57,587 nucleotides of DNA from an uncultured Flavobacteriaceae bacterium (GTDB lineage Bacteria; Bacteroidota; Bacteroidia; Flavobacteriales; Flavobacteriaceae). The position numbers and the translations under genes are program-made. The notes under the pieces are model-generated. The model was not told the origin of the DNA. It saw only the letters and a list, made by a program, of their open reading frames with translations, and ran no database searches. The stretch lies in contig CALLUG010000016.1 in NCBI GenBank assembly GCA_938011315.1, forward strand, positions 1 through 57,587, written 5' to 3'. Of the stretch, positions 50,726 to 57,587 are shown in pieces; position 1 is the first letter of the stretch, and every line of letters starts with the position of its first letter.

Positions 50726-51793
50726 CTAAACGTTCTCTCGGCTTTGTTGGTATTTTTTTAAATAAGAGTTTAGCTCCAACAAAATAAGAATAAACAATGT
50801 TAGTCCTATAAAGCTAATAAAAAACATAAATTTATTAGTTTTAAAAATTCCACTAGATTTAACACCTAAGCTTGGAAAGTTAGAAATTACATTTATAATA
50901 TTCTCTTTGGTAGCACGCTCGTTATTTAAGTCTATTTGCTGGTCTTTTATCTGGTCTAACTTATTTATTAAAGCTAAACCTTCATTATTGGAAGTTGTTT
51001 TGTCTGCTAAACTAATATTTGTTCCTGAAACTTGCTTTTTGGCTTCTATTATTGCCAAATTTTTATAAAGTTGTTGCAAGGTATCTACTTCTTTAAGTTG
51101 CTTTTTGTACACAGCATCTTTCAACTCTATATTTTTTTTGCTTACAAATTGCTGTGTTTTAAAATAGTTGTTTTTTATAATAGAATTAATAATCTGATCT
51201 TGAACCTTTACAGCAACATTGGGATTGGTTGCTATAAAAACAATTTCGTGAAATTTTGAATTATATTGTTTTAAGTTTTTTAAGTAAGCTTCATAACTTA
51301 CCAATTGTCTTGTTCCTGATAAGGAGTCTAAGCTTTTTATGAAATCGTTAAATTGTTTTATTTTTTGATTTTCATCAGTAAATCCGTTAACTGTTATTTC
51401 TTTTATAGAAGCCGCTTCTGCCTTACTAAGCTCCAAAGTACTAGAAAGCGCTATAGAGTCTTGAGCTACGGCGAGTTCGTTATAGTAATTAATATTGTTA
51501 TATAATTGCTGTACGCTATTAAAATTTGGTTCTACAATCATTTTAGACTCATAAGTTGCTGGGGTTTTAACATCTAAAAAGTACCCTAAGCCTAAACCCA
51601 AGACTCCAGCAATTGCCAACTTTATAAAATGATTTTTTACAAACAGTAAAACCCCCATTAACAAATGAAACAAGTTTACAAAAATGGTCTTTATAAATTT
51701 ATAAAAGCGATCAAATGCGTTTCCTATAAGCTTAAAAATTTGTCCTAAATCTATTTCGTCAGGATTTTGTTGAGTAGGCAGGTCTTTGCTCAT
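50726..51793 (-). CDS. Wzz/polysaccharide co-polymerase-like membrane protein
   Basis: A 355-residue inner-membrane protein. N-terminal helices lie at about 40-55 and 63-82 (LAIAGVLGLGLGYFLDV), with a long periplasmic helical part (about 90-320) and a C-terminal helix (about 320-342, 'NKFMFFISFIGLTLFILILL'). The frame 'TPATYESKMIVEPNFNSVQQ' resembles Wzz/GumC chain-length determinants. No cytoplasmic kinase domain follows. The coiled-coil segment shows 'KKQLKEVDTLQQLYKNLAII'. It probably shapes a surface polysaccharide, but no glycosyltransferase genes are near, so it may be a free-standing homologue. A TATATTTG box lies about 75 bp before its start. Confidence 0.65.
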   Translation of the reverse strand: MSKDLPTQQNPDEIDLGQIFKLIGNAFDRFYKFIKTIFVNLFHLLMGVLLFVKNHFIKLAIAGVLGLGLGYFLDVKTPATYESKMIVEPNFNSVQQLYNNINYYNELAVAQDSIALSSTLELSKAEAASIKEITVNGFTDENQKIKQFNDFIKSLDSLSGTRQLVSYEAYLKNLKQYNSKFHEIVFIATNPNVAVKVQDQIINSIIKNNYFKTQQFVSKKNIELKDAVYKKQLKEVDTLQQLYKNLAIIEAKKQVSGTNISLADKTTSNNEGLALINKLDQIKDQQIDLNNERATKENIINVISNFPSLGVKSSGIFKTNKFMFFISFIGLTLFILILLELNSYLKKYQQSRENV

Positions 51794-51955
51794 AATAGTA
51801 CTGTTAAGTGTTTTTGTTGCACAAGTGATTCTTCAATACCTTGTATAAGTGGGTTTTTAATTTGCTACAAATATAACAGGTTTTTTTAAACCTCTACCTT
51901 TAATTTCTTAACTAGATTAGAGTGTCTAAAATAGCTTATTTTAAGTTAAAATCCA

Positions 51956-53470
51956 CTACAAATCCCTTTTAATCAAAATAGTGTCGATATTTAGTTTTTG
52001 TATTAGCCAGTTACTTAGTTCTTTTTCTTTAATGCGTTTAAGACTATCATTTAAGGCTGTACTCCATTTTACATTTGCAACAGCGACGGTATCTACGGTT
52101 ACAAAATCTTTAGACTCTAGTACTTTAGCATAACCTAAATGCTTGAGGTCTGTAAATTTAATTTTTGTGTCTTTTGCTAATTCAATAAAAGAAACACCAT
52201 TGTTTAAGCTATTTATGTTTTGCTCTATAGTTTGGTTTAATGTGCTAATATCTTCTTGCAAGGCTTCAATTTTAGTTTGTAACTCTGCAATTGTATTGTT
52301 TTTTTGGTCAAGATCTTTTATTGCTCTATCGTAAGCATCCGATATTTTGTCGAAACCCCTATTTTTATTGCCATTAATTTCTAGTTTAAAATCTTTAATT
52401 GCTTCGTAAGATTTTAACTCATTACGCAAGTCTGTTTTTGTTGCCTCGGTAATTTCACCATTAAAATAGAGTACTATTATTTTTTCATCATATTTAGGAA
52501 TTCCATTTTGAAACCATAACTCGTAATTGGATTTAATTTCGTTTGTTATAAAGCTATTATAGTCATTTTTAAGACCGCTTTGTTTCCATACCTCTACAAA
52601 GGTCATTACAGCAGGAATCATAACGATAACAGCTAGTAAGGAAGCAAATTGAGCAATACGCTTTCGTCGTGTAGAGTTGGCATACTTAAGCATTGGGAAG
52701 CGCAGTAACTTTAAGACAATAAAGGTTGCTAAGGCGATAAATATCGTGTTAATCGTAAACAGGTACATTGCACCTCTAAAAAAAGCCCAATTCCCTTGAG
52801 CAAGACCATATCCCGCAGTACATAAAGGCGGCATTAACGCGGTTGCGATAGCAACCCCAAAAATAACTGATGCAATTGTTCCTTTTTTTGTTCGCGCAAT
52901 AATTAAGGCTAAACCTCCAAAAAAAGCAATAAGAACATCCCTAATATCTGGTTTTGTTCTTCCTAATAACTCGGACAGTTCATTGACATCTTGGTTAATA
53001 GGGAATAACCAAAAAAATAGAAATGCGGTTAATAAACTCAGTACAATCATAGTTGTTAGGTTTATTAACGATTTTTTAAGCGTGTCAATATCATTAATGG
53101 CTAGAGACATCCCTATCCCTAAAATAGGGCCCATTAGGGGCGAGATTAACATAGCGCCAATAACAACCGCAGTGGAGTTAGCATTAAGCCCTACAGAAGC
53201 TACAAAGACAGAACAGATAAGGACCCAAGCTGTTGCGCCCTTAAAAGGAATGTCGCATTTTATAGCTTCAATAGTAGCATCGCGATCTGTATCATCTCGA
53301 AAATCTAAAAGCTCTACCAAAAAGGTTTTAAGGCTTATAAAAAACCCCTTGGCGTCTTCTTTTAACGCCTCTTTGCTTTGTTCTACAACATTATCTTTAT
53401 CAAAATTGCTATTTTGTTTACTGTTTTGGTTTAGTTCGTCTTCAGAAAAATTAAATTTATTTTCTTCCAT
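51956..53470 (-). CDS. DUF389 membrane protein
   Basis: A 504-residue membrane protein. The DUF389 core (about 70-300) has 'ATAWVLICSVFVASVGLNAN', 'STAVVIGAMLISPLMGPILG' and 'LRFPMLKYANSTRRKRIAQF' and about six hydrophobic helices. The C-terminal 190 residues are a polar, partly coiled-coil domain ('KNNTIAELQTKIEALQEDIS'). DUF389 proteins are widespread in bacteria; some are linked to lipid or vitamin transport but the function is unproven. The N-terminal 50 residues are acidic and Asn-rich, with a likely amphipathic helix. It is monocistronic, with a 437-bp gap before gldB. Confidence 0.88.
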   Translation of the reverse strand: MEENKFNFSEDELNQNSKQNSNFDKDNVVEQSKEALKEDAKGFFISLKTFLVELLDFRDDTDRDATIEAIKCDIPFKGATAWVLICSVFVASVGLNANSTAVVIGAMLISPLMGPILGIGMSLAINDIDTLKKSLINLTTMIVLSLLTAFLFFWLFPINQDVNELSELLGRTKPDIRDVLIAFFGGLALIIARTKKGTIASVIFGVAIATALMPPLCTAGYGLAQGNWAFFRGAMYLFTINTIFIALATFIVLKLLRFPMLKYANSTRRKRIAQFASLLAVIVMIPAVMTFVEVWKQSGLKNDYNSFITNEIKSNYELWFQNGIPKYDEKIIVLYFNGEITEATKTDLRNELKSYEAIKDFKLEINGNKNRGFDKISDAYDRAIKDLDQKNNTIAELQTKIEALQEDISTLNQTIEQNINSLNNGVSFIELAKDTKIKFTDLKHLGYAKVLESKDFVTVDTVAVANVKWSTALNDSLKRIKEKELSNWLIQKLNIDTILIKRDL

Positions 53471-53907
53471 TCGTTTAAATTGTTGGTTAATATTAATCGG
53501 GTAATTTATATTTTTTTAAATTAAAAAATGGGCTGTCAATATTTACGCTGTTATGTGTAAAACACTCATAAGCAAATCACTACACGTAGCCTGCTAGACA
53601 AAGATACAATACAAATGGAAATTACACTACATACGCCAATAACAAAACGAGGTTTTGTCACTACAATACTCTTAGTCGAAATTGCCAATTGTTGAGTAAG
53701 GATTCATTTTATTTACTGAACTAATGGAGCGTTACAATAGCGCATTGGATGGAAATTAACTAATTGACATTAAGATATATATAAATCAAAAAACGTATAA
53801 ATATAAAAAATCAAATCACTTCATAATAAAGAATAGTACCTTTGTATGTAAGAATAAACCAAAACTATATTCATAACTACTAAGACCTTTAAGTTTTTAT
53901 ATTGACT
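53471..53907. other. AT-rich divergent gap between the DUF389 gene and gldB
   Basis: 437 bp with no coding frame. It holds a TATCTTTG box on the minus strand (53599-53606), which may serve the DUF389 gene, a small ACAAAAC-GAG-GTTTTGT hairpin (53642-53658) and the gldB -7 box at 53837. Otherwise nothing stands out. Confidence 0.45.
53837..53844 (+). promoter_or_regulatory. -7 box before gldB
   Basis: TACCTTTG matches TAnnTTTG and lies 63 bp before the gldB ATG. No TTG at the proper upstream spacing. Confidence 0.4.
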
Positions 53908-54870
53908 ATGTACAAACAATTAAGCTGTTTTATAATTAGTATCGCATTATTATGCTCTTGTACAAAAACAACTAAAATAGAACAAGAGATTGAAGCGATT
54001 CCCATAGATTTAACCATAGAGCGTTTTGACCAAGATTTTGCAAATGCAACCTTAGAAACTTTACCAAAGCTTAAAAAGCAATATGAATTTATGTTTTCTA
54101 AAAAAGATAACGATTCAGTATTGTTAAAAAAAATTAATGATAGTTATACGCAACAACTATCTGCTGAGGTTAAAAAAAAGTTTAGTAATATACAGGAAGT
54201 TAAACAAGACATTGAATTGGTGTTTAAACATTTAAAATATTACGATAACAGCTTTAATACTCCTAGAGTTGTTAGCTTAACAGACTACGTGGACTACAGA
54301 AATAAAGTTTTTGTAACAGACTCTGTTGTATTAATAGCCTTAGACAACTATTTAGGTCAGGATCATAAATTTTATTCGGGCATATACAAGTATATCGCAC
54401 AAAATTTGCGAGCCTCACAAATTGCCCCAGATTTGGCTTTTGCCTTTGCAGAACAAAAATTACAGCAACATGTTCGAAAAACATTTTTGGAAGAAATTAT
54501 TTACTACGGTAAAATCTACTACTTTATGGATATCATAATTCCTTTTAAAACAGATGAAGAAAAAATAGGTTATACCCCAAAACAATTAACTTGGGCAAAA
54601 ACGAATGAAACTAATATTTGGACTTATTTTGTTGAAAATGAATTGTTTTATAAACGAGACGCTAAACTAATTTCTAGATTTATAAATCCAGCGCCGTTTT
54701 CTAGATTTAATTTAGAATTAGATAAAGAATCTCCTGGGCGAATAGGGCGCTATATAGGTTGGCAAATTGTAAGGTCGTATATGAAACATAATACTATAAG
54801 TTTGGACAAATTATTAAGCACCGATACCGAACAACTATTTAATAACGCAAAATATAAACCACGCAGATAA
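53908..54870 (+). CDS. gldB: Gliding motility lipoprotein GldB
   Basis: A 320-residue lipoprotein required for gliding in flavobacteria. The lipobox is 'IALLCSC' with Cys18 (or Cys16). The mature part has 'IPIDLTIERFDQDFANATLE', 'YYFMDIIIPFKTDEEKIGYT' and 'WTYFVENELFYKRD', typical of GldB, and the end 'SPGRIGRYIGWQIVRSYMKH'. The last part resembles DUF2268-like zinc peptidases but the HExxH motif is not visible. ATG 53908 was chosen over a TTG two codons earlier. It overlaps gldC by 1 bp. Confidence 0.95.
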   Translation: MYKQLSCFIISIALLCSCTKTTKIEQEIEAIPIDLTIERFDQDFANATLETLPKLKKQYEFMFSKKDNDSVLLKKINDSYTQQLSAEVKKKFSNIQEVKQDIELVFKHLKYYDNSFNTPRVVSLTDYVDYRNKVFVTDSVVLIALDNYLGQDHKFYSGIYKYIAQNLRASQIAPDLAFAFAEQKLQQHVRKTFLEEIIYYGKIYYFMDIIIPFKTDEEKIGYTPKQLTWAKTNETNIWTYFVENELFYKRDAKLISRFINPAPFSRFNLELDKESPGRIGRYIGWQIVRSYMKHNTISLDKLLSTDTEQLFNNAKYKPRR

Positions 54871-55205
54871 TGAGTAAAAAGCAAACGTCCAAAATAGAAC
54901 TTATTGTAGGCTTAGACGAAAATCGTATTCCAGAAACCCTATCTTGGTCTGCTCAAGATGGAGGTATTTCTAACCAAGAAGCAAAAGCCATGTTACTCTC
55001 AGTTTGGGATGCAAAATCTAAAGAGGCTTTACGCATCGATTTGTGGACAAAAGATATGCCAGTAGATGAGATGAAACTGTTTTTTTATCAAACTTTAATT
55101 GCAATGAGCGACACGTTTAACAGAGCAACTCAAGACGAAAAAATGACTGCTACAATGAAAGATTTTTGTGATTATTTTGCAGAAAAATTAGAACTGAAAA
55201 AATAA
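54870..55205 (+). CDS. gldC: Gliding motility protein GldC
   Basis: A 111-residue cytoplasmic protein. 'TSKIELIVGLDENRIPETLS' and 'WSAQDGGISNQEAKAMLLSV' are GldC signatures, followed by 'LRIDLWTKDMPVDEMKLFFY' and 'FCDYFAEKLELKK'. GldC is conserved with GldB in gliding and non-gliding flavobacteria; its molecular role is unknown. The start overlaps the gldB stop by 1 bp (TAATG), so both are cotranslated. The region after it becomes accessory. Confidence 0.95.
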   Translation: MSKKQTSKIELIVGLDENRIPETLSWSAQDGGISNQEAKAMLLSVWDAKSKEALRIDLWTKDMPVDEMKLFFYQTLIAMSDTFNRATQDEKMTATMKDFCDYFAEKLELKK

Positions 55206-55279
55206 TTTAATAGTCGTAATTACACTTAAATTTTGTGCATGAAACTACTTGTTGATTAGATTTTAAATCATAAAAAGAT

Positions 55280-55399
55280 AAGCTAGGTGCTATTTGTAAG
55301 AAATGTGCTTGTACAAACCATTATTGGAAAAAGGATAAACGGAGTTATAAATGTAAATCTTATAAGTTTCGCACTTCTTTTATAATGGAACTGATGTAA
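55280..55399 (+). pseudogene. Remnant of an IS1595-family transposase (zinc-ribbon part)
   Basis: A plus-strand frame, blocked by a TAA at 55271 upstream and TAA at 55397-55399, reads KLGAICKKCACTNHYWKKD and then KRSYKCKSYKFRTSF. This matches the N-terminal zinc ribbon of IS1595-family transposases (CxxC-x-HYW...YxCKxCxFRTS). The fourth metal Cys is replaced by Tyr (TAT for TGT). No start codon, DDE/N catalytic part or inverted repeats are left. It is too short to be functional and marks a former insertion next to gldC. Confidence 0.6.
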
Positions 55400-55410
55400 A
55401 GACTACATGT

Positions 55411-56364
55411 TCATTTTTCAAAGTACTTAATCACCACTGCTGGTGTAAAATTACGTTGATTAGGGGTATCGTCATAAGAGTAAAAACCTCGACGTTTGTA
55501 AGCCCAAAATAATTGAGGTATCCTTCGCTTTTTATATACACCTATTACCATACCATACCAATCCCCAGAACTATCTTTCCATTTATACTTCTCTCCGTAG
55601 TTTAAAGGAGTGAAAAGAACTAAAAAATCCCTCGGAGGAATAGCAATATTATAACTTTCGATGTCTATGTTATTCCACCCAGCTTTACCTTGAAAAATGA
55701 TAGGTTCTTCTAAATGATTGATAAAGTCACTTGAAGAATACACTCGATTTCTTTTTACTTCTTCTTTATGAGGAACTAAGATTTGTATAGAAAAAGGTGA
55801 ATCTGGAAACCCTTTCTCCAATAGGAAAATATCGATAGATTTTAGGATTCCTTTTGTATTCTTTTTTATTTTTACAAAAACTCCCGAACTGCTGAATTCG
55901 GCTAAATTATTTGGAATTAACCATTCATTTTCACCCTTATCATTTTTTAATAAAGTCCCTCCAGGAAGCCCAATATGATTTTCTTTTATTTTTTTTCCTG
56001 ATGATAAGATAACTTCAGGCAATTGATAAACCTTAGGTAGTAACTTAATAATATTATTTTTTTTTAAACTGCTTAAATTGACTATGGTATCTTTATATCC
56101 TATACACGTTATTTTAATTTTATAATCTACTTCTTTATTATAAGCAGGAATCTTTAATAAAAATGTACCATCTTCTTTAGATGTCGTTCCATACTTATAG
56201 TCTGTTATATCTAAAATTGAAGCGTAGGCTATAGCCTCATTGTTTTGCTTAGACTTTAAAACACCTTTAATCTGTAAATCATTTTGAGAGTAGCTTACAA
56301 AATTGTTAATAACACTAAGTATTAATAATATAGATATATTCTTAATTGTCATTTCTATTTTCAA
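55411..56364 (-). CDS. Secreted protein with a carboxypeptidase-regulatory-like domain
   Basis: A 317-residue protein with a signal peptide (about 1-26, ISILLILSVINNFVSYSQ). Residues about 30-110 are a CarboxypepD_reg-like beta-sandwich ('LQIKGVLKSKQNNEAIAYAS' and 'TSKEDGTFLLKIPAY'), as in Bacteroidota surface proteins. The remainder (about 115-310) is a beta-rich domain of unknown family with 'GLPGGTLLKNDKGENEWLIP' and 'LLEKGFPDSPFSIQILVPHK'. It lacks a TonB barrel, so it is not a receptor. The gene lies between the IS1595 remnant and IS982, with no operon partner. Confidence 0.75.
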   Translation of the reverse strand: MKIEMTIKNISILLILSVINNFVSYSQNDLQIKGVLKSKQNNEAIAYASILDITDYKYGTTSKEDGTFLLKIPAYNKEVDYKIKITCIGYKDTIVNLSSLKKNNIIKLLPKVYQLPEVILSSGKKIKENHIGLPGGTLLKNDKGENEWLIPNNLAEFSSSGVFVKIKKNTKGILKSIDIFLLEKGFPDSPFSIQILVPHKEEVKRNRVYSSSDFINHLEEPIIFQGKAGWNNIDIESYNIAIPPRDFLVLFTPLNYGEKYKWKDSSGDWYGMVIGVYKKRRIPQLFWAYKRRGFYSYDDTPNQRNFTPAVVIKYFEK

Positions 56365-56559
56365 TTTTTTTTAAAAAGTTTAAAAAAGCTCAAAATGTTT
56401 GTTGTTACTTTTTGTTGCATGATATGCGGCAAAAATTTCCCCTTTTGAATTATTTAAAGTTATAGTAGGCGTGTGAGTTAAATTCTTCTCAGAGTATAAA
56501 CGTTGTTTATATAAATAAATTTGACGCTTCCATTTAGTAAACTTTTTATGATTAAACCT

Positions 56560-56572
56560 GTTGTGCATTTAG
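56560..56572 (+). repeat. IS982 left terminal inverted repeat
   Basis: GTTGTGCATTTAG is the exact reverse complement of CTAAATGCACAAC at 57512-57524. It marks the outer left end of the element. Confidence 0.85.
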
Positions 56573-56636
56573 AAAAAGGATTGCCCATGTGACAAAAATG
56601 TCGTATATTTAACTGAATATCAAACAACTAAATACT

Positions 56637-57515
56637 GTGGGCAATTTTATTTAAAATTACGAAATTATTCTTAATAACCTAAAACTAATTTGTGGGGATA
56701 TAGGTAGCTTTAAACAAATACGAACTCCTAAGTCAAGTAATTTAGAACTCGTAAGCCTTAATCTTACCGCAGAATATATGTCTATAAACACTGAGCTACA
56801 GTTGTTTTGCTATTTAAAAGGGACTTATCTAGAACCTATGATTGAACGAAGTGTTTATAATAAAAGGCTAAAAAAATTATTTGATTACACAGAAGCTATT
56901 AGAAAGTGTATTAGCCAAAAGTTTACAGAATTCACAGATGTTTTTGTCGTGGATTCTATGCCGACACCTATTTGCAAATACTCTAGAGCTAAGCGTTCAA
57001 ATATATGCTCTACCTACGATATCCAGCCTACATTTGGGCGCTGTGCTTCACAAAAAAGCAAATACTTTGGATATAAATTTCATGCTGTGTGTGATAAAAA
57101 TGCTGTGTTTCACTCTTTTGATTTAGCTCCTGCTCATATTCACGATGTTAACTACTTAAAAGATGTTAAACACAATTTAAAACACGGTACTTTAATAGGC
57201 GATAGAGGCTACATAAGTGCTTATTATCAGGTAGATTTGTTTACACACTTAAACATTAGTTTGTCTGTCCCGATGCGAAAAAATCAACATAACTACATCC
57301 CTTTTGCAAAGGCAAAAGGAAAAATAAGAAAGCGAATTGAAACTAATTTCTCTCAATTACATGGACAGTTTTCTTGGGCAACAAACCATGCTAAATCTTT
57401 TTTAGGTCTTGTAACAAGATTGTTGTCTAAGATTACTGCTTTTATTATGATTCAATACTTAAATTTCTTTGTTTTTAAAAAACCTTTAAATAAAATTAAA
57501 GTTAATTTAGCCTAA
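56637..57515 (+). pseudogene. IS982-family transposase with premature stop at codon 6
   Basis: Read from the GTG at 56637 the frame gives M-G-N-F-I-stop, then continues NYEIILNNLKLICGDIGSFK without interruption to 57515; the intact protein would be 292 residues, the usual IS982 length. The stop is TAA at 56652-56654, one base from the CAA expected. The DDE catalytic residues are visible in 'VFVVDSMPTPICKYSR', 'TLIGDRGYIS' and 'KRIETNFSQLHGQF'. The first ATG downstream is at 56778, which would give a 245-residue protein lacking the first 47 residues; some translation from it cannot be excluded. A helix-rich C-terminus (ITAFIMIQYLNFFVF) follows. Confidence 0.82.
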
Positions 57516-57524
57516 ATGCACAAC
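57512..57524 (-). repeat. IS982 right terminal inverted repeat
   Basis: CTAAATGCACAAC, the partner of the left repeat at 56560-56572. It overlaps the transposase stop region by 4 bp. Confidence 0.85.
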
Positions 57525-57587
57525 GAGTGTTCAAAGTATTTTATTACATTTAAATTTTATAATTATGTTACAAAACATTTTAAATTT

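Larger units (their letters stand above)
56560..57524 (+). mobile_element. IS982-family insertion sequence (965 bp)
   Basis: A complete-looking element bounded by perfect 13-bp terminal inverted repeats and carrying one transposase frame of the IS982 family. The size is normal for the family (about 0.95-1.15 kb). No target-site duplication can be seen: the flanks AAACCT and GAGTGT differ. The transposase has a premature stop, so the copy is probably immobile on its own but could be moved by another copy. Confidence 0.85.

Noticed and set aside
53642-53658. Hairpin ACAAAAC-GAG-GTTTTGT as a terminator or regulatory RNA
   Set aside because: The stem is only 7 bp with AT-rich pairs, has no T-run, and both neighbouring genes are divergent, so no transcript needs ending there.
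56380-56568. A 62-residue minus-strand frame starting inside the left IS982 repeat (MHNRFNHKK...)
   Set aside because: Its ATG is supplied by the IS end and the frame does not continue in the sequence on the other side of the element (a stop lies just beyond). No family similarity is seen. It is probably a chance frame made by the insertion.
56550-57535. Target-site duplication around IS982
   Set aside because: The flanks (AAACCT before and GAGTGT after) do not match at any length of 3 bp or more; reporting one would be unsupported.
1-57587. CRISPR array, tRNA or rRNA genes
   Set aside because: No regularly spaced direct repeats, no cloverleaf and no ribosomal RNA motifs were noticed on either strand when reading through the window.

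Overview
The window reads as a stretch of a Flavobacteriaceae (Bacteroidota) chromosome. It is AT-rich. It carries gldB and gldC, a SusC-type TonB receptor paired with a DUF5689 lipoprotein, and the Bacteroidota form of the cytochrome oxidase assembly cluster. Several genes are preceded by the Bacteroidota promoter pattern TTG-N(18-20)-TAnnTTTG, and there is little sign of strong Shine-Dalgarno sites. The genus cannot be fixed from sequence alone. No rRNA, tRNA or CRISPR array was found.

Layout. Positions 1-3.7 kb are accessory: the edge of an IS3-family element, a MopE-like calcium-motif lipoprotein, a lipoprotein overlapping a 64-residue two-helix membrane protein (a possible bacteriocin/immunity pair), and a GRAM-domain membrane protein, with related non-coding repeats between them. 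3.8-8.7 kb holds LysE, a head-GIN protein, RNase R and RpiB; a 690-bp very AT-rich gap separates the divergent rnr and rpiB. 8.7-10.1 kb is an inserted DUF1828/DUF6978-like gene pair preceded by a repeat related to the one at 0.2 kb. 10.1-22.7 kb is core: dgt, a giant DUF4175 protein, ybeY, mnmG (flanked by two perfect parS-type palindromes), a methyltransferase, a Skp-like lipoprotein, holB, a DUF2652 protein and pgk. 22.7-38.7 kb holds a propeller-like lipoprotein, GH3, DUF2797, HupE/UreJ, a DsbD with duplicated N-domain, the DUF5689/TonB receptor pair, trpS, plsC, an NTF2-like protein, MscS and an MBL hydrolase. 38.8-44.2 kb is the heme-copper oxidase assembly operon (ctaB, two subunit III genes, subunit IV, two SCO-type proteins, DUF420, a CxxC mini-protein). 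44.3-50.7 kb is a MacAB-TolC-type efflux operon ending in tsaB. 50.7-55.2 kb has a Wzz-like protein, a DUF389 protein and gldBC. 55.2-57.6 kb is accessory again, with an IS1595 zinc-ribbon remnant, a carboxypeptidase-regulatory-domain protein and a complete-ended IS982 element whose transposase has a premature stop.

How it fits together. The middle is housekeeping (RNA decay and modification, replication, glycolysis, respiration, envelope traffic). The accessory material sits at both ends and in the rpiB-dgt gap. The two parS sites around mnmG, and the AT-rich divergent gap 8 kb away, suggest an origin-proximal location. The most novel-looking items are the lipoprotein/two-helix pair, the cassette-like intergenic repeats, and the DUF1828/DUF6978 pair. 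Several natural starts lie downstream of the longest reading frame, and the coordinates given here are corrected for that.
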